Notes: generated by a model not told the origin, from the letters alone. 64,000 nucleotides of DNA from Stenotrophomonas sp. SAU14A_NAIMI4_8 (GCF_003086695.1 NZ_CP025999.1:856820-920819); one strand, 5' to 3'; shown: positions 47,523 through 58,042, counted from the first letter of the stretch. Numbers and translations are program-made.

Positions 47523-48797
47523 ATGGAACCTCTGGATACGCTCAACCTGTGGATGGAGCGCGCGCGGGATCGCGCACGGACCGCCAGCTTCGGCCGCTTC
47601 CTGTGGCGGCGCTTTCTCGACGACCGCCTGTTCCAGGCCGCCGCCGCGCTGGCCTACACCACCGTGTTCGCGCTGGTGCCGCTGGCGATTGTCGTATTCG
47701 GCGTGCTGTCGGCCTTCCCGGTCTTCGACCGCTGGAGCGACCAGCTCAGCGACTACGTGTTTTCCAACTTTGTGCCCAGCGCCGCGCGCGCGGCCGAAGG
47801 CTACCTGCGGCAGTTCTCGGCCAGTGCCGGCCAGCTCACCGCCGCCGGCTTCATCGCCCTGGTGGTGTCGCTGCTGATCACGCTCAACAGCGTGGAAGAA
47901 ACCTTCAACCAGATCTGGCGGGTCGGTTCGACCCGGCCCAAGCTCACCCGCTTCCTGGTGTACTGGACCGTGCTGACCCTGGGCGCGATGCTCGCTGCAG
48001 CGTCGCTGGCGGTGTCGGCGCGGGTGCTGGCGCTGCCGCTGTTCGGCACCCAGGAAGGGCGCTGGCTGGCCGACCTGGGCCTGCGGCTGGCGCCGGTACT
48101 GATCGAATTCATCTGCATCATGCTGGTCTACCGCGTGGTGCCGCACCACACGGTGAAGTGGCGCCACGCGATTCCCGGCGCCGTGCTGGCCGCGGTGATG
48201 CTGGAGCTGGTGAAGTGGGGCATCGGTGCCTACCTGGGCAGTTTCCAGTCGTACCAGAAGCTGTACGGCACCGTGGCCTTCGTGCCGATCCTGCTGCTGT
48301 GGATCTACCTGTGCTGGGTGGCCGTGCTGCTGGGCGCGTCGCTGGCCTCGTCGATGGCCGCCTTCCGCTACCAGCCGGTGGAGCTGCGCCTGCCGCAGGG
48401 CTACGAGTTCTATGGCCTGCTGCGCCTGCTCGGGCGCTTCCACTACGCGCGCGCCGCCGGCAAGGGGCTGGATGACGATGAAATCCTGCGCATGGAGCCG
48501 ATGCTGACCGACTCGCTGCTGCAGGACCTGGTCTGCAACTTGCAGGACATCGGCCTGCTGCGCCGCGATGAGCGTGGCGAATGGTTGCTGGCGCGTGACC
48601 TGGAACAGGTCAGCCTGGCCGATCTGTACGAATGCACCCAGCTGCGCATTCCGGTGGCCGAGCAGCACCTGCCTTACCGCGACGACAGTCTGGGCCAGGC
48701 CGCGCTGGCGGCGCTGGACGAACTTCGCCTGCCGCTGCGCGAGCGCTTGAAGCGGCGCGTCAGCGATATCTATTCCGCTCCCGGAGACACCCCATGA
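47523..48797 (+). CDS. YihY/BrkB-family membrane protein
   Basis: 424 residues: about six helices in residues 35-275 (AALAYTTVFALVPLAIVVFGVLSAF in parts; LNSVEETFNQIWRVG is the family signature; FVPILLLWIYLCWVAVLLGA near the end), then a C-terminal cytoplasmic winged-helix-like domain of about 130 residues. Formerly annotated as ribonuclease BN, which is not supported. Function unknown. The following TlpA-like gene starts in a four-base overlap. Confidence 0.92.
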   Translation: MEPLDTLNLWMERARDRARTASFGRFLWRRFLDDRLFQAAAALAYTTVFALVPLAIVVFGVLSAFPVFDRWSDQLSDYVFSNFVPSAARAAEGYLRQFSASAGQLTAAGFIALVVSLLITLNSVEETFNQIWRVGSTRPKLTRFLVYWTVLTLGAMLAAASLAVSARVLALPLFGTQEGRWLADLGLRLAPVLIEFICIMLVYRVVPHHTVKWRHAIPGAVLAAVMLELVKWGIGAYLGSFQSYQKLYGTVAFVPILLLWIYLCWVAVLLGASLASSMAAFRYQPVELRLPQGYEFYGLLRLLGRFHYARAAGKGLDDDEILRMEPMLTDSLLQDLVCNLQDIGLLRRDERGEWLLARDLEQVSLADLYECTQLRIPVAEQHLPYRDDSLGQAALAALDELRLPLRERLKRRVSDIYSAPGDTP

Positions 48798-49357
48798 TGC
48801 ACAAGACCCCGTTGCTGCTGGCCCTGCTGCTGGCCCTGGCGGCCTGCAAGCCGGCACAGGAACCAGCGCCCGTCAGCAGCGCGCCGCCGGCGCAGGCGCC
48901 CACCCCGGCCGCACCGGCGCCGGTTGAAGAGGCCCCGGCCGAGCGCACCACGGCCGAATTTCCCACCCTGAAGATGAAGGCGGTGGACGGCAGCGACTAC
49001 GACCTGGCCGCCCATCGCGGCAAGTGGGTGGTGGTGAACTTCTGGGCGACCTGGTGTGCGCCGTGCCGCAAGGAAATGCCGGAGCTGTCGGCGCTGCACG
49101 CCATGCGCAACAACATCGAAGTGGTGGGCCTGGCCTATGAAGAAATCGAAGTGCCGGAGATGCAGGCGTTCCTGGGCAAGCATCCGGTGACCTATCCGAT
49201 CGTGGTGGTCGATCCCTTCGACCCGCCGGCCGATTTCGCCATTCCGCGCGGGCTGCCGCTCACCCATCTGATCGCCCCCGATGGCAAGCTCGCGCACACC
49301 TTCCTGGGCCCGGTCACCGCCGCCGACATCGAACAGCAGATCGCCGCAGCCCGGTAG
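48794..49357 (+). CDS. TlpA-like thioredoxin-fold lipoprotein
   Basis: 187 residues. A lipoprotein signal ends LLALAAC with the lipidated cysteine at residue 18, followed by a 30-residue proline/alanine linker and a TlpA/AhpC-TSA domain. The redox pair is in [16 protein letters not shown] (C88 and C91). [15 protein letters not shown] carries the cis-proline region. Probably reduces periplasmic thiols at the membrane. Start overlaps yihY; the TAG stop is part of a SMAG head. Confidence 0.9.
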   Translation: MMHKTPLLLALLLALAACKPAQEPAPVSSAPPAQAPTPAAPAPVEEAPAERTTAEFPTLKMKAVDGSDYDLAAHRGKWVVVNFWATWCAPCRKEMPELSALHAMRNNIEVVGLAYEEIEVPEMQAFLGKHPVTYPIVVVDPFDPPADFAIPRGLPLTHLIAPDGKLAHTFLGPVTAADIEQQIAAAR

Positions 49358-49780
49358 AGTCGACCGTTGGTCGACTGAAAACACGGCGGGGTCGGATCCC
49401 GTTGCCACGCAACGGGCTCTGACCCCTTCCCGATCCATCCACGCATGGCGTGGATCTACCGCGCCCAAGCCACGGCGGGGTCGGATCCCGTTGCCACGCA
49501 ACGGGCTCTGACCCCTTCCCGGATCATCCACGCATGGCGTGGATCTACCGCGCCCAAGCCATGGCGGGGTCGGATCCCGTTGCCACGCAACGGGCTCTGA
49601 CCCCTTCCCGGATCATCCACGCATGGCGTGGATCTACTGCGCCCAAGCCATGGCGGGGTCGGATCCCGTTGCCACGCAACGGGCTCTGACCCCTTCCCGA
49701 TCCATCCACGCATGGCGTGGATCTACCGCGCCCAAGCCATGGCGGGGTCGGATCATCCACGCATGGCGTGGATTTACCGA
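49354..49780. repeat. SMAG palindrome plus tandem array of 89-bp composite units
   Basis: A GTAG palindrome at 49354-49377 is followed by four 89-base units starting at 49388, 49477, 49566 and 49655, and a fifth, truncated one at 49744. Each unit joins a GGGGTCGGATCCCGTTGCC hairpin (ending CTGACCCC) to an ATCCACGCATGGCGTGGATC palindrome. The fifth unit has lost most of the first hairpin. The gap lies between convergent tlpA-like and ppk2 genes; the last palindrome overlaps the ppk2 stop. Confidence 0.93.
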
Positions 49781-50559
49781 TCCTCGACCGGGAACGCCTC
49801 GATCGGCTTCAGCACGTCGTAGTGCTCGCGGTGCAGCTTGCCTTTCAGCGCCGGCAGTTCCGGCAGTGGTGCATCCACCCGCGTGTCCGGCAGCCGGTCC
49901 AGCAGGTTGCGCACCAGGGTCAACCGCCCCAGCCGCTGGTCGTTGAAATCCACCAGGGTCCACGGCGCCTGCTCGCGGTGCGTCGCCCGCAGCATCGCCT
50001 CGCGCGCCTCGGTATACGCGCTGTACTTGCTGCGCGATTTCAGATCCACCGGTGACAGCTTCCAGCCCTTCAGCGGATCCACGTGCCGCTCGGCGAAGCG
50101 TTTTTCCTGCTGGGCCTGGTCCACGCACAGCCAGTACTTGAACAGCAGGATGCCTTCATCCACCAGCAATTGCTCGAACACCGGTGCCTGGCGCAGGAAG
50201 CGCTGGTACTCGCCCTCGCTGCAGTAGCCCATCACCCGTTCCACGCCGGCACGGTTGTACCAGCTGCGGTCCATCAGCACGATCTCGCCCGCGGCGGGAA
50301 GATGGCTGGCGTAACGCTGGAAGTACCACTGGGTGGCTTCGCGGTCGGTCGGCTTGGGCAGGGCCACCACCCGGCACTGGCGGGGGTTCAGGTGCTGGCT
50401 GATCGCCTGGATCGCGCCCCCCTTGCCGGCGGTATCGCGGCCCTCGAACAGCACCAGCAGGCGCTGCCCCGTGTGCTGTACCCAGCGCGCCATCGCCGTC
50501 AGTTCCAGCTGCAGCGGCTGCAGCAGTGCGTCGTAGTCCTTGCGTTTCAGCTTGCCCAT
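49774..50559 (-). CDS. ppk2: polyphosphate kinase 2 family protein
   Basis: 261 residues, the one-domain PPK2 (class I-like) length. Uses polyphosphate to phosphorylate nucleoside diphosphates, or the reverse. Walker A is FEGRDTAGKGGAI, Walker B/lid region is VLMDRSWYNRAGVERVMGYC, and KYWLCVDQAQQEKRFAER and WTLVDFNDQR match the family. The TAA stop lies in a GTAA variant of a GTAG palindrome. Direction convergent with the TlpA-like gene. Confidence 0.94.
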   Translation of the reverse strand: MGKLKRKDYDALLQPLQLELTAMARWVQHTGQRLLVLFEGRDTAGKGGAIQAISQHLNPRQCRVVALPKPTDREATQWYFQRYASHLPAAGEIVLMDRSWYNRAGVERVMGYCSEGEYQRFLRQAPVFEQLLVDEGILLFKYWLCVDQAQQEKRFAERHVDPLKGWKLSPVDLKSRSKYSAYTEAREAMLRATHREQAPWTLVDFNDQRLGRLTLVRNLLDRLPDTRVDAPLPELPALKGKLHREHYDVLKPIEAFPVEDR

Positions 50560-50626
50560 GGGTGCACCACGCGGGAAGGAAACCCGAGCCTAGCGCAGCA
50601 CTTGCCCACGCAATGTCGACGCCGGG

Positions 50627-50714
50627 GTAGAGTCGACCGTTGGTCGACTATCGCGCGCAGCGCGGGCTGTTCCTGGGCTCCTGCGAAGGGCAGTCGACCA
50701 ACGGTCGACTCTAC
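50627..50714. repeat. SMAG inverted pair between ppk2 and the OGT gene
   Basis: A forward copy (GTAG at 50627, stem GTCGACCgttGGTCGAC) and its inverted copy (CTAC at 50711-50714) flanking a GCGCGCAGCGCG palindrome. The inverted copy's CTAC contains the TAG stop of the OGT-like gene on the minus strand. Confidence 0.88.
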
Positions 50715-52414
50715 CCAGCCACGCCTGTCCAGCCGTGCTCACGCGCCAGCGCCTGCAACAACGCGGACAGATCCAACGCAAACCCGGCCATGTCGAACAC
50801 GCCGCTGCGCTCGCGCGCCTGCGCCAGCTGCGCGCGCAGTGCCGACAGGGCCGCCGGGTCGTTGCCCAGCGCGCTTGCGGTCGCCACGAAGGCGGCATCG
50901 TCAGCCACGTTCATCGCATCCAGGCCCAGGTGATGGTTCAGGCTGCCGGCCACGCGTGCGGCGAAGGTGTCGCCCGGACAGGTCAGCACCGGACAACCGG
51001 CCCACAACGCATCTGATGCAGTGGTGTGCGCGTTGTAGGGATGGGTGTCCAGGAACAGGTCGGCCAGGGCGTAGCGCGCCAGGTACTGGGGATGCGCGAG
51101 CTTGGCCATGAACACCAGTCGCGTCGGGTCCACGCCCGCGGCCCGTGCGGCATCGCGCAGGCGCGCATCGGCCTTGCCCGGCCCGGACAGCAGCCACAGC
51201 ACGCTGCCCGGTACCGCCTGCAGCACGGCAAAGGCGCGCGCCATGCTGCGCGGATTGAGCTTGTAACTGTTGTTGAAGCAGCAGAACACCACGCCCTGTG
51301 CGGGCAGGCCGCAGTCGGCGCGGCTGGGCGCCGGTTCCACAACGCGGGTGTTGTCCGAGGGCTGGAACGCGCGCGGCAGGCGCAGCACGCGTTCGCTGTA
51401 ATGCGGTTCCAGCGCAGCGGGCAGGGCGAAGGCATCGGCTACCACGGCATCCAGCCACGCCGCACCGGACGTGCCTGGATACGCCAGCCAGTTCAGCTGC
51501 AGCGGGGCAGGGCGCATGGCCAGGACTTCGGGCGTGCCGCCGCCGCCCCAGCCGCGCAGGTCGAACAGCAGGTCGATGCCCTGCGCGCGGATGCGTGCGG
51601 CGGTCTCGGCGTGGCGCAGCCCCGCTACGTCGTGCAGCGTGGTCGCCGCCTGCAAGCGCTGGCGGATGCGGCTGCCGTCATCGCGGTTCAGGGCAAACAG
51701 GTGCAGCTGCAGAGCGGGATCGGCACGCAGCTGTTCGAACAGCGCCACTGTCAGCAGGCCGGTCGGATGCGCACCGAAGCCGTTGGACAGGAATCCCACG
51801 CGAAGCGGACCGCGCTGCCGCACCTGCGCCGGCGGCAGCGGCCGCACCGAGGCAGCCACGGCCGTTGCCCGGCTGCGCGCGCAGGCCAGCTGTTCGGCCG
51901 CGCTGGCGTCTTCGCTCAGGAAAGCAAACGGTTCAACTACACCTTGGCCGGAAGCCACCGCACGGCGGACCTGCGCGGCCAGCGTATCCAGATCCCGCCA
52001 ATCGCACAGGCGGCGCTGCCAGGCCAGGCGCTGGGCGGCGATATAGGGCTCACCCGGCATCAGGGTGTGCGCGCGCCGGTAGGCCTCGGCGGCGCCTTCG
52101 GCATCGTTGGCATCTTCCAGCGCATGGCCCAGCCACAGGGCAATGCCCGGATGCTGCGGCGCCAGCGTGGATGCCTGGCGCAGCAGGGTAGCTGCATCGG
52201 CATGGGCGCCGGCCATCCAGGCCACGCGGCCCAGCCGTGCCAGCGCTTCGGGGTGGTCGGGGCGCAGCTGCAGTGCGCGCCGCGCGGCGCGTTCACCGGC
52301 GGCGATGTCGCCCGCTTCCAGTTCCACGTCGGCCAGCATCACCCAGGCAACGAAATCGCCCGGCTGGCGGGCCAGCGCCTGCTGCAGTTGCTGCCGTTGC
52401 TGCCAGGCCGACAC
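50711..52414 (-). CDS. O-GlcNAc transferase-like TPR glycosyltransferase (GT41)
   Basis: 567 residues from a GTG start six bases after the prfA stop. Residues 1-110 are tetratricopeptide repeats (WVMLADVELEAGDIAAGERAARRAL and HPEALARLGRVAW in pieces). The rest is the GT41/SPINDLY catalytic region: GFLSNGFGAHPTG with the catalytic-type histidine, DLLFDLRGWGGGGTPEV, LQLNWLAYPGTSGAAWLD, FCCFNNSYKLNP and LDTHPYNAHTTASDALWAG. The size and order match the structurally studied Xanthomonas campestris OGT homologue (568 residues). The native acceptor in these bacteria is unknown. Confidence 0.92.
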   Translation of the reverse strand: MSAWQQRQQLQQALARQPGDFVAWVMLADVELEAGDIAAGERAARRALQLRPDHPEALARLGRVAWMAGAHADAATLLRQASTLAPQHPGIALWLGHALEDANDAEGAAEAYRRAHTLMPGEPYIAAQRLAWQRRLCDWRDLDTLAAQVRRAVASGQGVVEPFAFLSEDASAAEQLACARSRATAVAASVRPLPPAQVRQRGPLRVGFLSNGFGAHPTGLLTVALFEQLRADPALQLHLFALNRDDGSRIRQRLQAATTLHDVAGLRHAETAARIRAQGIDLLFDLRGWGGGGTPEVLAMRPAPLQLNWLAYPGTSGAAWLDAVVADAFALPAALEPHYSERVLRLPRAFQPSDNTRVVEPAPSRADCGLPAQGVVFCCFNNSYKLNPRSMARAFAVLQAVPGSVLWLLSGPGKADARLRDAARAAGVDPTRLVFMAKLAHPQYLARYALADLFLDTHPYNAHTTASDALWAGCPVLTCPGDTFAARVAGSLNHHLGLDAMNVADDAAFVATASALGNDPAALSALRAQLAQARERSGVFDMAGFALDLSALLQALAREHGWTGVAG

Positions 52415-52419
52415 CGTGC

Positions 52420-53502
52420 TCAGCCCGCCGAAAGCTGGGCCAACGCGTCCACCTGGTGCTCGTGGCTCAGGCGCTGCAGCAGCGGGTCCAGATCGCCCGC
52501 CAGCACATTGGGCAGGTCGTACAGGGTCAGCCCTTCCACGCGATGGTCGGTGATCCGGCCCTGCGGGAAGTTGTAGGTGCGGATGCGCTGGCTGCGATCG
52601 CCGCTGCCCACCTGCAGGCGGCGTGATTCGGCCTGCGCGGCGTCCTGGCGCTGGCGTTCGGCATCCAGCAGCTGCGCCTTCAGGCGCTTCATCGCCTTGT
52701 CCCGGTTGGCGTGCTGGCTGCGCTCGGTCTGGCATTCCACCACCACGCCGGTCGGCACGTGGGTGATGCGGATGGCCGATTCGGTCTTGTTCACGTGCTG
52801 GCCGCCGGCACCGGACGAACGGAACGTATCGACCTTCAGGTCGGCCGGGTTGATGACGATCTCATCCACCTCGTCCGCTTCGGGAATGATCGCCACCGTG
52901 GCCGCGGAGGTATGGATGCGGCCCTGCGATTCGGTGGCCGGCACGCGCTGCACGCGGTGCGTGCCCGATTCGAATTTCAGGCGCGAGAACGCACCGCGGC
53001 CGACCACGCGGGCCACCACTTCCTTGTAGCCGCCATGTTCGCCGGGGCTGTCCGATTCGATCTCGACCTTCCAGCCCTGGCGCTCGGCATAGCGGGCATA
53101 CATGCGGAACAGGTCGCCGGCGAAGATCGCCGCTTCGTCGCCGCCGGTGCCAGCGCGCACTTCCAGGAACAGGTTGCCGTCGTCGCGCGGGTCGCGCGGC
53201 ACCAGCAGCAGCGCCAGTTCCTGCTCCAGTTCCTGCAGGCGGGCCTGGGCAGCGGCGATCTCTTCGTCGGCCAGCTCGCGCAGGTCCGGATCGGCGCGCA
53301 TGCCCTCGGCGGCCGTCAGGTCGGCCTTGGCGCGGGCTTCTTCGGCCAGCGCGGTGGCGATCGGTTCCAGTTGGGCGAATTCGCGCGAAAGATCGCGGAA
53401 ACGCGCATTGTCGGCGACCACGTCGGGTTCGGCGAGCAGGCGTTCCAGTTCTTCGCGGCGCTCGGCCAGCGCTTCCAGCTTACGGCGCAGGGTCGGCGTC
53501 AT
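52420..53502 (-). CDS. prfA: peptide chain release factor 1
   Basis: Terminates translation at UAA and UAG. 360 residues. The GGQ tripeptide is at residues 233-235 in [12 protein letters not shown], and the stop-codon recognition region contains [14 protein letters not shown] (the PxT-type motif PAT). The start overlaps the hemA end by 23 bases, the conserved hemA-prfA linkage. Its GGQ glutamine is the target of PrmC, encoded at 26204. Confidence 0.97.
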   Translation of the reverse strand: MTPTLRRKLEALAERREELERLLAEPDVVADNARFRDLSREFAQLEPIATALAEEARAKADLTAAEGMRADPDLRELADEEIAAAQARLQELEQELALLLVPRDPRDDGNLFLEVRAGTGGDEAAIFAGDLFRMYARYAERQGWKVEIESDSPGEHGGYKEVVARVVGRGAFSRLKFESGTHRVQRVPATESQGRIHTSAATVAIIPEADEVDEIVINPADLKVDTFRSSGAGGQHVNKTESAIRITHVPTGVVVECQTERSQHANRDKAMKRLKAQLLDAERQRQDAAQAESRRLQVGSGDRSQRIRTYNFPQGRITDHRVEGLTLYDLPNVLAGDLDPLLQRLSHEHQVDALAQLSAG

Positions 53503-54763
53503 CGGGTCTCACGGGGGGATGGTGGTAGCCCGGCGTTGCCGGGAACAGGCGCTGCGCGGCGCGGGTCAGCTCGGCATCGCCGCTGAGTGCGGCCGCGCGC
53601 AGGGCCGCTGTGGGTGGGTGCAGCAGGCGGTTGGTCAGGCCATGGGCCAGCAGTTCCAGGACTTCATCGGCCGACTTGCCGTTGGCCAGCTGCTGGCGCG
53701 CACGCTCCAGCAGTTCGGCGCGGGTGGCTTCGCCGAACGCGCGCAGCTGCCGCAGCGGCGCCTGGTGGGCGCTGGCCTGCAGGGTTTCCACATAGCGGGA
53801 AACCTGCAGGTCGATGATCGCCTCGGCCTCGGCGGCGGCCTCGCGACGCCCGCGGCGGTTGTCTTCCACCGCGCGCTCAAGATCGTCCACCGTGTACAGG
53901 AAGGCGTCGTTCAGCGTGGCGACATCGGCTTCGATGTCGCGCGGCACGGCCAGGTCGAACAGCAGCATCGGCTTGTGCCGGCGCGCGCGCAGGGCATTGG
54001 CCACGGCAGCGCGGTGGATCACCGGCTCACGCGCGGCGGTGGCCGAGAACACCACGTCGGCCTCGGCCAGGTGGCGCTCCAGCTCGGTCAGGGGCAGGGC
54101 CACACCGCCGTGGCGGCTGGCCAGTTCCTGGGCATGGGCCAGGGTGCGGTTGGCGATCAGCAGGCGCCGCACCTTGCCTTCGCTCAGGTGCCGGGCGGCC
54201 AGTTCGATGGTCTCGCCCGCGCCGACCAGCAGCACAGTGGATTCATCCAGGCGCGCGAACGCGTTCTGCGCCAGGCGTACCGCCGCCGAGGCCACCGACA
54301 CCGGGTTGGCGCCGACCTGGGTATCGGTACGGGCGCGCTTGGCCACCGAGAAGGTCTGCTGGAACAACTGGTCCAGGCGCTGGCCCAGCAGGCCGTGATC
54401 GCGGGCGGTGGACCAGGCGTCCTTCACCTGGCCCAGGATCTGCGGTTCACCCAGCACCATGGAATCCAGCCCGGTGGCGACCCGGAACAGATGGCGCACG
54501 GCATCGGCGTCGGCATGCTGGTACAGGTAGCCCTGCAGATCGCCGGCCTGCTGCTGCAGCCACTGGTCCAGCGCCTGCGCCGAATCGGCGACCGCATACA
54601 GTTCAGTGCGGTTGCAGGTGGACAGCAGCACCGCCTCGGCGATCTGCGGGGTGTCGCGCAGCGAACCGAGCGCGCGCGGCAGCGCCTCACCGGCGAAGGC
54701 CGCGCGTTCGCGCAGTTCCACCGGTGCGGTCTGGTGATTCAGTCCGAGCACCCACAGGGTCAT
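53480..54763 (-). CDS. hemA: glutamyl-tRNA reductase
   Basis: First committed step of C5 tetrapyrrole synthesis. 427 residues: catalytic cysteine C50 in [33 protein letters not shown] domain [17 protein letters not shown] with [12 protein letters not shown], and a C-terminal helical dimerisation domain. Divergent from the TPR gene, with a 54-base gap. Confidence 0.97.
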   Translation of the reverse strand: MTLWVLGLNHQTAPVELRERAAFAGEALPRALGSLRDTPQIAEAVLLSTCNRTELYAVADSAQALDQWLQQQAGDLQGYLYQHADADAVRHLFRVATGLDSMVLGEPQILGQVKDAWSTARDHGLLGQRLDQLFQQTFSVAKRARTDTQVGANPVSVASAAVRLAQNAFARLDESTVLLVGAGETIELAARHLSEGKVRRLLIANRTLAHAQELASRHGGVALPLTELERHLAEADVVFSATAAREPVIHRAAVANALRARRHKPMLLFDLAVPRDIEADVATLNDAFLYTVDDLERAVEDNRRGRREAAAEAEAIIDLQVSRYVETLQASAHQAPLRQLRAFGEATRAELLERARQQLANGKSADEVLELLAHGLTNRLLHPPTAALRAAALSGDAELTRAAQRLFPATPGYHHPPVRPDDADPAP

Positions 54764-54817
54764 TGTTCAGTTGCTTGCGATAAGCTGCTGGCCATTGGAC
54801 GACATTTTAAGGCCCCG

Positions 54818-56512
54818 ATGCCGACGATGCCCGCATTGATTCGCATCCCCAGTGTTCTGCTGCTGTCCCTGGCCTGTGCCCAGGCGGTGTCGGCAGCGCC
54901 GGCCAAGGCCCCCACACGGGCCCCGGCCGCCGGAGCACTGGCCCTGGAACCGGTGATCGCCGGCGAATTCGCCCTGCAGGCCGGCAAGCTGGCCGAGGCC
55001 GCGCGCTGGTACCTGCAGGCGGCCCAGCAGACCGACGGCGACGCTGGCCTGGCCGAGCGTGCCACCCGTATTGCCATGCTGGCCAACGAGGATGCCAATG
55101 CCGCAAAGGCGCTGGCCCTGTGGCAGCAGCGTGCCCCGGCGTCCCTGCCGATGCGCAGCGCCGCGGCCGCCCTGGCCATGCGCCAGGGCAATGTGAAGAC
55201 GGCCCGCAGCGAACTTCAATCACTGCTGCAGGACCGCGACGAGCAGGGCTGGAAGTTCGCCCTGGCCGCCCTGATCGGTGGCGGGCGCGATCCGGCAGTG
55301 CCGGCGCAGGTGCTGGGCGAGCTGGTCGATGCCAATGCCATTCCGGCCAGGATCGAGGCCTGGCAGGAGTTCGGGCGGCTGGCCCTGCGCATGGAAAAGC
55401 CGGAGCTGGCGCAGCGCATGATCGACGAGGTGGTGCGCCGCTTCCCGCAGGAACCGCGGGTGGCGCTGCTGCGCGCCAGCCAGTTGCAGCAGGCCGGGCA
55501 GACCGGGCAGGCGCTGACGCTGCTGCAGGGCGTGGAGCCGCAGACCCGCCAGGACCCCGAACTGCGCAACGCGGTGGCCATTGCCTATGACAGCCTGGGC
55601 CAGCCGGCCGCGGCCGAACGCGTGCTGGCATTCGGCCCGCAGGACGTGCAGACCTGGGGCATGCGCGCATCATTGCTGGCCAAGCAGGGCGACAAGGCCG
55701 CGCTGGGCAATCTGTACAACGAACTGTCGCGCCAGGCGGCCAAGCCGGATCCGGCGCAGCGCCTGCTGCTGGGCAAGATTGCCGAATACCTGCAGCGCTA
55801 CCCGGAGGCGGTGAACTGGTACCACAGCGTGCCCGGCGGTGAAGAACTGAGCGAGGCGCGGCTGCGTGCGGCCAACGCGCAGGGCCTGGCCGGTCGCCAG
55901 GACCTGGCGTTGCAGGAGGTGCATGCCATCCAGTCCGACGCGACGGTGGACGATGACGTGCGCCGCGATGCCTATCTGCTGGAAGCCGAACTGCGCCAGC
56001 GCGCCGACGATCTGCCCGGTGAGCTGGATGCCCTGGCGCGTGGCCTGGCCGCCTATCCGGATGAAAACGCGCTGCTGTACGCGCGCGCCCTGGCCTGGGA
56101 ACGTCGCGACGATATCGCCCGTGCCGAGGCCGACCTGCGCAAGATCCTGGTCACCGAGCCGGAAAACGTGCCGGCGCTGAATGCACTGGGCTACACCCTG
56201 GCCGACCGTACCGGGCGTTACCAGGAGGCCTTGGAACTGATCGACCGCGCGCGCGTGGCCGAACCGGACAACGCCGCCATCGTCGACAGCTACGGCTGGG
56301 TGCTCTACCGCCTGGGGCGCAACGAAGAGGCCCTGGTGCAGCTGCGCCGTGCCTGGACCCTGGCCAAGGACCCGGAAATCGCCGCCCACGTGGGCGAAGT
56401 GCTGTGGGTGCTCGGCAAGCATGACGAGGCCCGCCACTTCTTCGACGAAGCGGCCAAGCTGGACCCCGAGAACCGCGCGCTGCTGCGCGCCCGCGAGAAA
56501 TTCAATCCATGA
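54818..56512 (+). CDS. exported tetratricopeptide-repeat protein
   Basis: 564 residues: signal peptide (MPTMPALIRIPSVLLLSLACAQAVSA), then many TPR-like helices across the whole length; clear ones are EPENVPALNALGYTLADR and EPDNAAIVDSYGWVLYRLG near the end. Same position (between hemA and lolB) and type as a conserved pseudomonad TPR protein, so it may assist envelope assembly. A second ATG three codons in is possible. The lolB start overlaps its stop (ATGA). Confidence 0.9.
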   Translation: MPTMPALIRIPSVLLLSLACAQAVSAAPAKAPTRAPAAGALALEPVIAGEFALQAGKLAEAARWYLQAAQQTDGDAGLAERATRIAMLANEDANAAKALALWQQRAPASLPMRSAAAALAMRQGNVKTARSELQSLLQDRDEQGWKFALAALIGGGRDPAVPAQVLGELVDANAIPARIEAWQEFGRLALRMEKPELAQRMIDEVVRRFPQEPRVALLRASQLQQAGQTGQALTLLQGVEPQTRQDPELRNAVAIAYDSLGQPAAAERVLAFGPQDVQTWGMRASLLAKQGDKAALGNLYNELSRQAAKPDPAQRLLLGKIAEYLQRYPEAVNWYHSVPGGEELSEARLRAANAQGLAGRQDLALQEVHAIQSDATVDDDVRRDAYLLEAELRQRADDLPGELDALARGLAAYPDENALLYARALAWERRDDIARAEADLRKILVTEPENVPALNALGYTLADRTGRYQEALELIDRARVAEPDNAAIVDSYGWVLYRLGRNEEALVQLRRAWTLAKDPEIAAHVGEVLWVLGKHDEARHFFDEAAKLDPENRALLRAREKFNP

Positions 56513-57165
56513 GTGTTTCCTCGATCCGCCCGCTGCTGCTGGCGGCGGTGACCCTGGCGGTCAGTGCCTGCACCAGCGTCGGCACCCAGAAGACCCCGGC
56601 GCCGGAAGTCGTCTACACCGTTTCGCCGGCCGCTGAGCGCGCCGAAGAGGCGCGCGTGCAGGCGCTGCGTGCGCAGCCGGATTACGCCTTCCAGGGCCGG
56701 GTCGCGGTCAGCAAGGGCAAGAACGGCGGCAGTGGCCGCATCGACTGGGTGCAACAGGGCAGCGAGTACCGCGTGCAGCTGAGCGCGCCGGTCACCCGCC
56801 AGAGCTGGACCCTGCAGGGCGACGCATTGCAGGGTGGGGCGCGGCTGGAAGGGCTGGGCGACGGCCCGCGCACAGGCGACGACGCGCGCCTGTTGCTGCT
56901 CGATGCCACCGGCTGGGACATCCCGGTCAGTGAACTGTCCGACTGGACCCGCGGCCTGGTGCTGCGCGGCAGCGGTGAAAGTGCCGTGGAGCGTGATGCC
57001 GAGGGCCGCCCGCGGCGCATGCAGCAGGCCGGCTGGCTGATCCAGTACCTGGATTGGTACCCGGCGCAGGACGGACGCCCGGCCCTGCCGCGGCGGATCG
57101 AGGCCAGCCGCGAGGACGCCAAGGTACGCCTGCTGGTGGACCAGTGGGGCGCCGACGCCCCATGA
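56509..57165 (+). CDS. lolB: outer-membrane lipoprotein insertion protein LolB
   Basis: Receives lipoproteins from LolA and places them in the outer membrane. 218 residues. Lipoprotein signal with lipobox LAVSAC (lipidated cysteine at residue 21). The family pattern [20 protein letters not shown] and [16 protein letters not shown] is visible. The gene order lolB-ispE-tRNA-Gln-prs is conserved in gammaproteobacteria. Start and stop overlap both neighbours by four bases. Confidence 0.95.
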   Translation: MSVSSIRPLLLAAVTLAVSACTSVGTQKTPAPEVVYTVSPAAERAEEARVQALRAQPDYAFQGRVAVSKGKNGGSGRIDWVQQGSEYRVQLSAPVTRQSWTLQGDALQGGARLEGLGDGPRTGDDARLLLLDATGWDIPVSELSDWTRGLVLRGSGESAVERDAEGRPRRMQQAGWLIQYLDWYPAQDGRPALPRRIEASREDAKVRLLVDQWGADAP

Positions 57166-58031
57166 CTGCGCAGATTGACGCCGACGGCTGGTCCTGGTGG
57201 CCGGCCCCGGCCAAGCTGAACCTGTTCCTGCATATCACCGGCCGCCGCGCCGACGGCTACCACGAACTGCAGACGGTGTTCCGTCTGCTGGACTGGGGCG
57301 ACCGCATTGGCCTGCGCCTGCGTGAAGACGGTCAGGTGCGCCGCGAGGGTGACGGCCTGGCCGGCGTGGCGGAAGACCAGGACCTGGCCGTGCGCGCAGC
57401 GCGCTTGCTCAAAAAAGTGGCCAATGTCGCCCAGGGTGCTGACATCATCGTCGAAAAGCATGTGCCTGCGGGTGGCGGCTTCGGCGGTGGCTCGTCCGAC
57501 GCAGCCACCGTGCTGGTGGTGCTGAACCGGCTGTGGCAGGCCGGCCTGGACGAAGATGCGCTGGCCGAACTGGGCCTGCAGCTGGGGGCCGACGTGCCGG
57601 TGTTCGTGCGCGGCCGCAATGCCTGGGCCGAAGGGGTGGGCGAGCGCCTGCAGCCGATCGCGCTGCCCGCGGCCTGGTATGTGATCGCCGAACCGGGCGT
57701 TCATGTTCCGACCCCGGCCCTGTTTGCTGACCCGGATTTGACGCGCGACAGCCCAGTTGCGAAAATAGAGGACTTCGCTTCCGGCGCTCTGGTCGGAAAC
57801 GTGTTCGAGCCGGTGCTGCGCCGTCGCGAGCCTGCCGTCGAGGCGGTGCTTGCCGCGTTGAGCCGCATAGGCCGGGCACGTTTGACCGGGTCCGGAAGTG
57901 GTTGTTTCGTCGAGTTCGATTCGCAGGCTGCCGCAGAGCAGGGACGAGCGAAATTGCCGAAGGAGTTGCGGGCAAGGGTGGCAGCGGGCGTCATGCGTTC
58001 GCCACTGCTGGAAGCACTCGAGCAACACTGA
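57162..58031 (+). CDS. ispE: 4-diphosphocytidyl-2-C-methyl-D-erythritol kinase
   Basis: Phosphorylates CDP-ME in the MEP isoprenoid pathway. 289 residues of the GHMP kinase fold: [24 protein letters not shown] (landmarks PAPAKLNL and DGYH), ATP loop [16 protein letters not shown] and C-terminal [15 protein letters not shown] overlaps the lolB stop. GC content falls slightly over the last 250 bases, which I take as normal variation. Confidence 0.96.
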   Translation: MTAQIDADGWSWWPAPAKLNLFLHITGRRADGYHELQTVFRLLDWGDRIGLRLREDGQVRREGDGLAGVAEDQDLAVRAARLLKKVANVAQGADIIVEKHVPAGGGFGGGSSDAATVLVVLNRLWQAGLDEDALAELGLQLGADVPVFVRGRNAWAEGVGERLQPIALPAAWYVIAEPGVHVPTPALFADPDLTRDSPVAKIEDFASGALVGNVFEPVLRRREPAVEAVLAALSRIGRARLTGSGSGCFVEFDSQAAAEQGRAKLPKELRARVAAGVMRSPLLEALEQH

Positions 58032-58042
58032 TTCATCACTGC

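Noticed and set aside
47523..48797. Ribonuclease BN
   Set aside because: Old annotation of the YihY family; the sequence is a membrane protein without nuclease motifs.
53102..54817. Upstream extension of the TPR protein opposite prfA and hemA
   Set aside because: The extension is antisense to prfA/hemA; a clear signal peptide begins at 54818.
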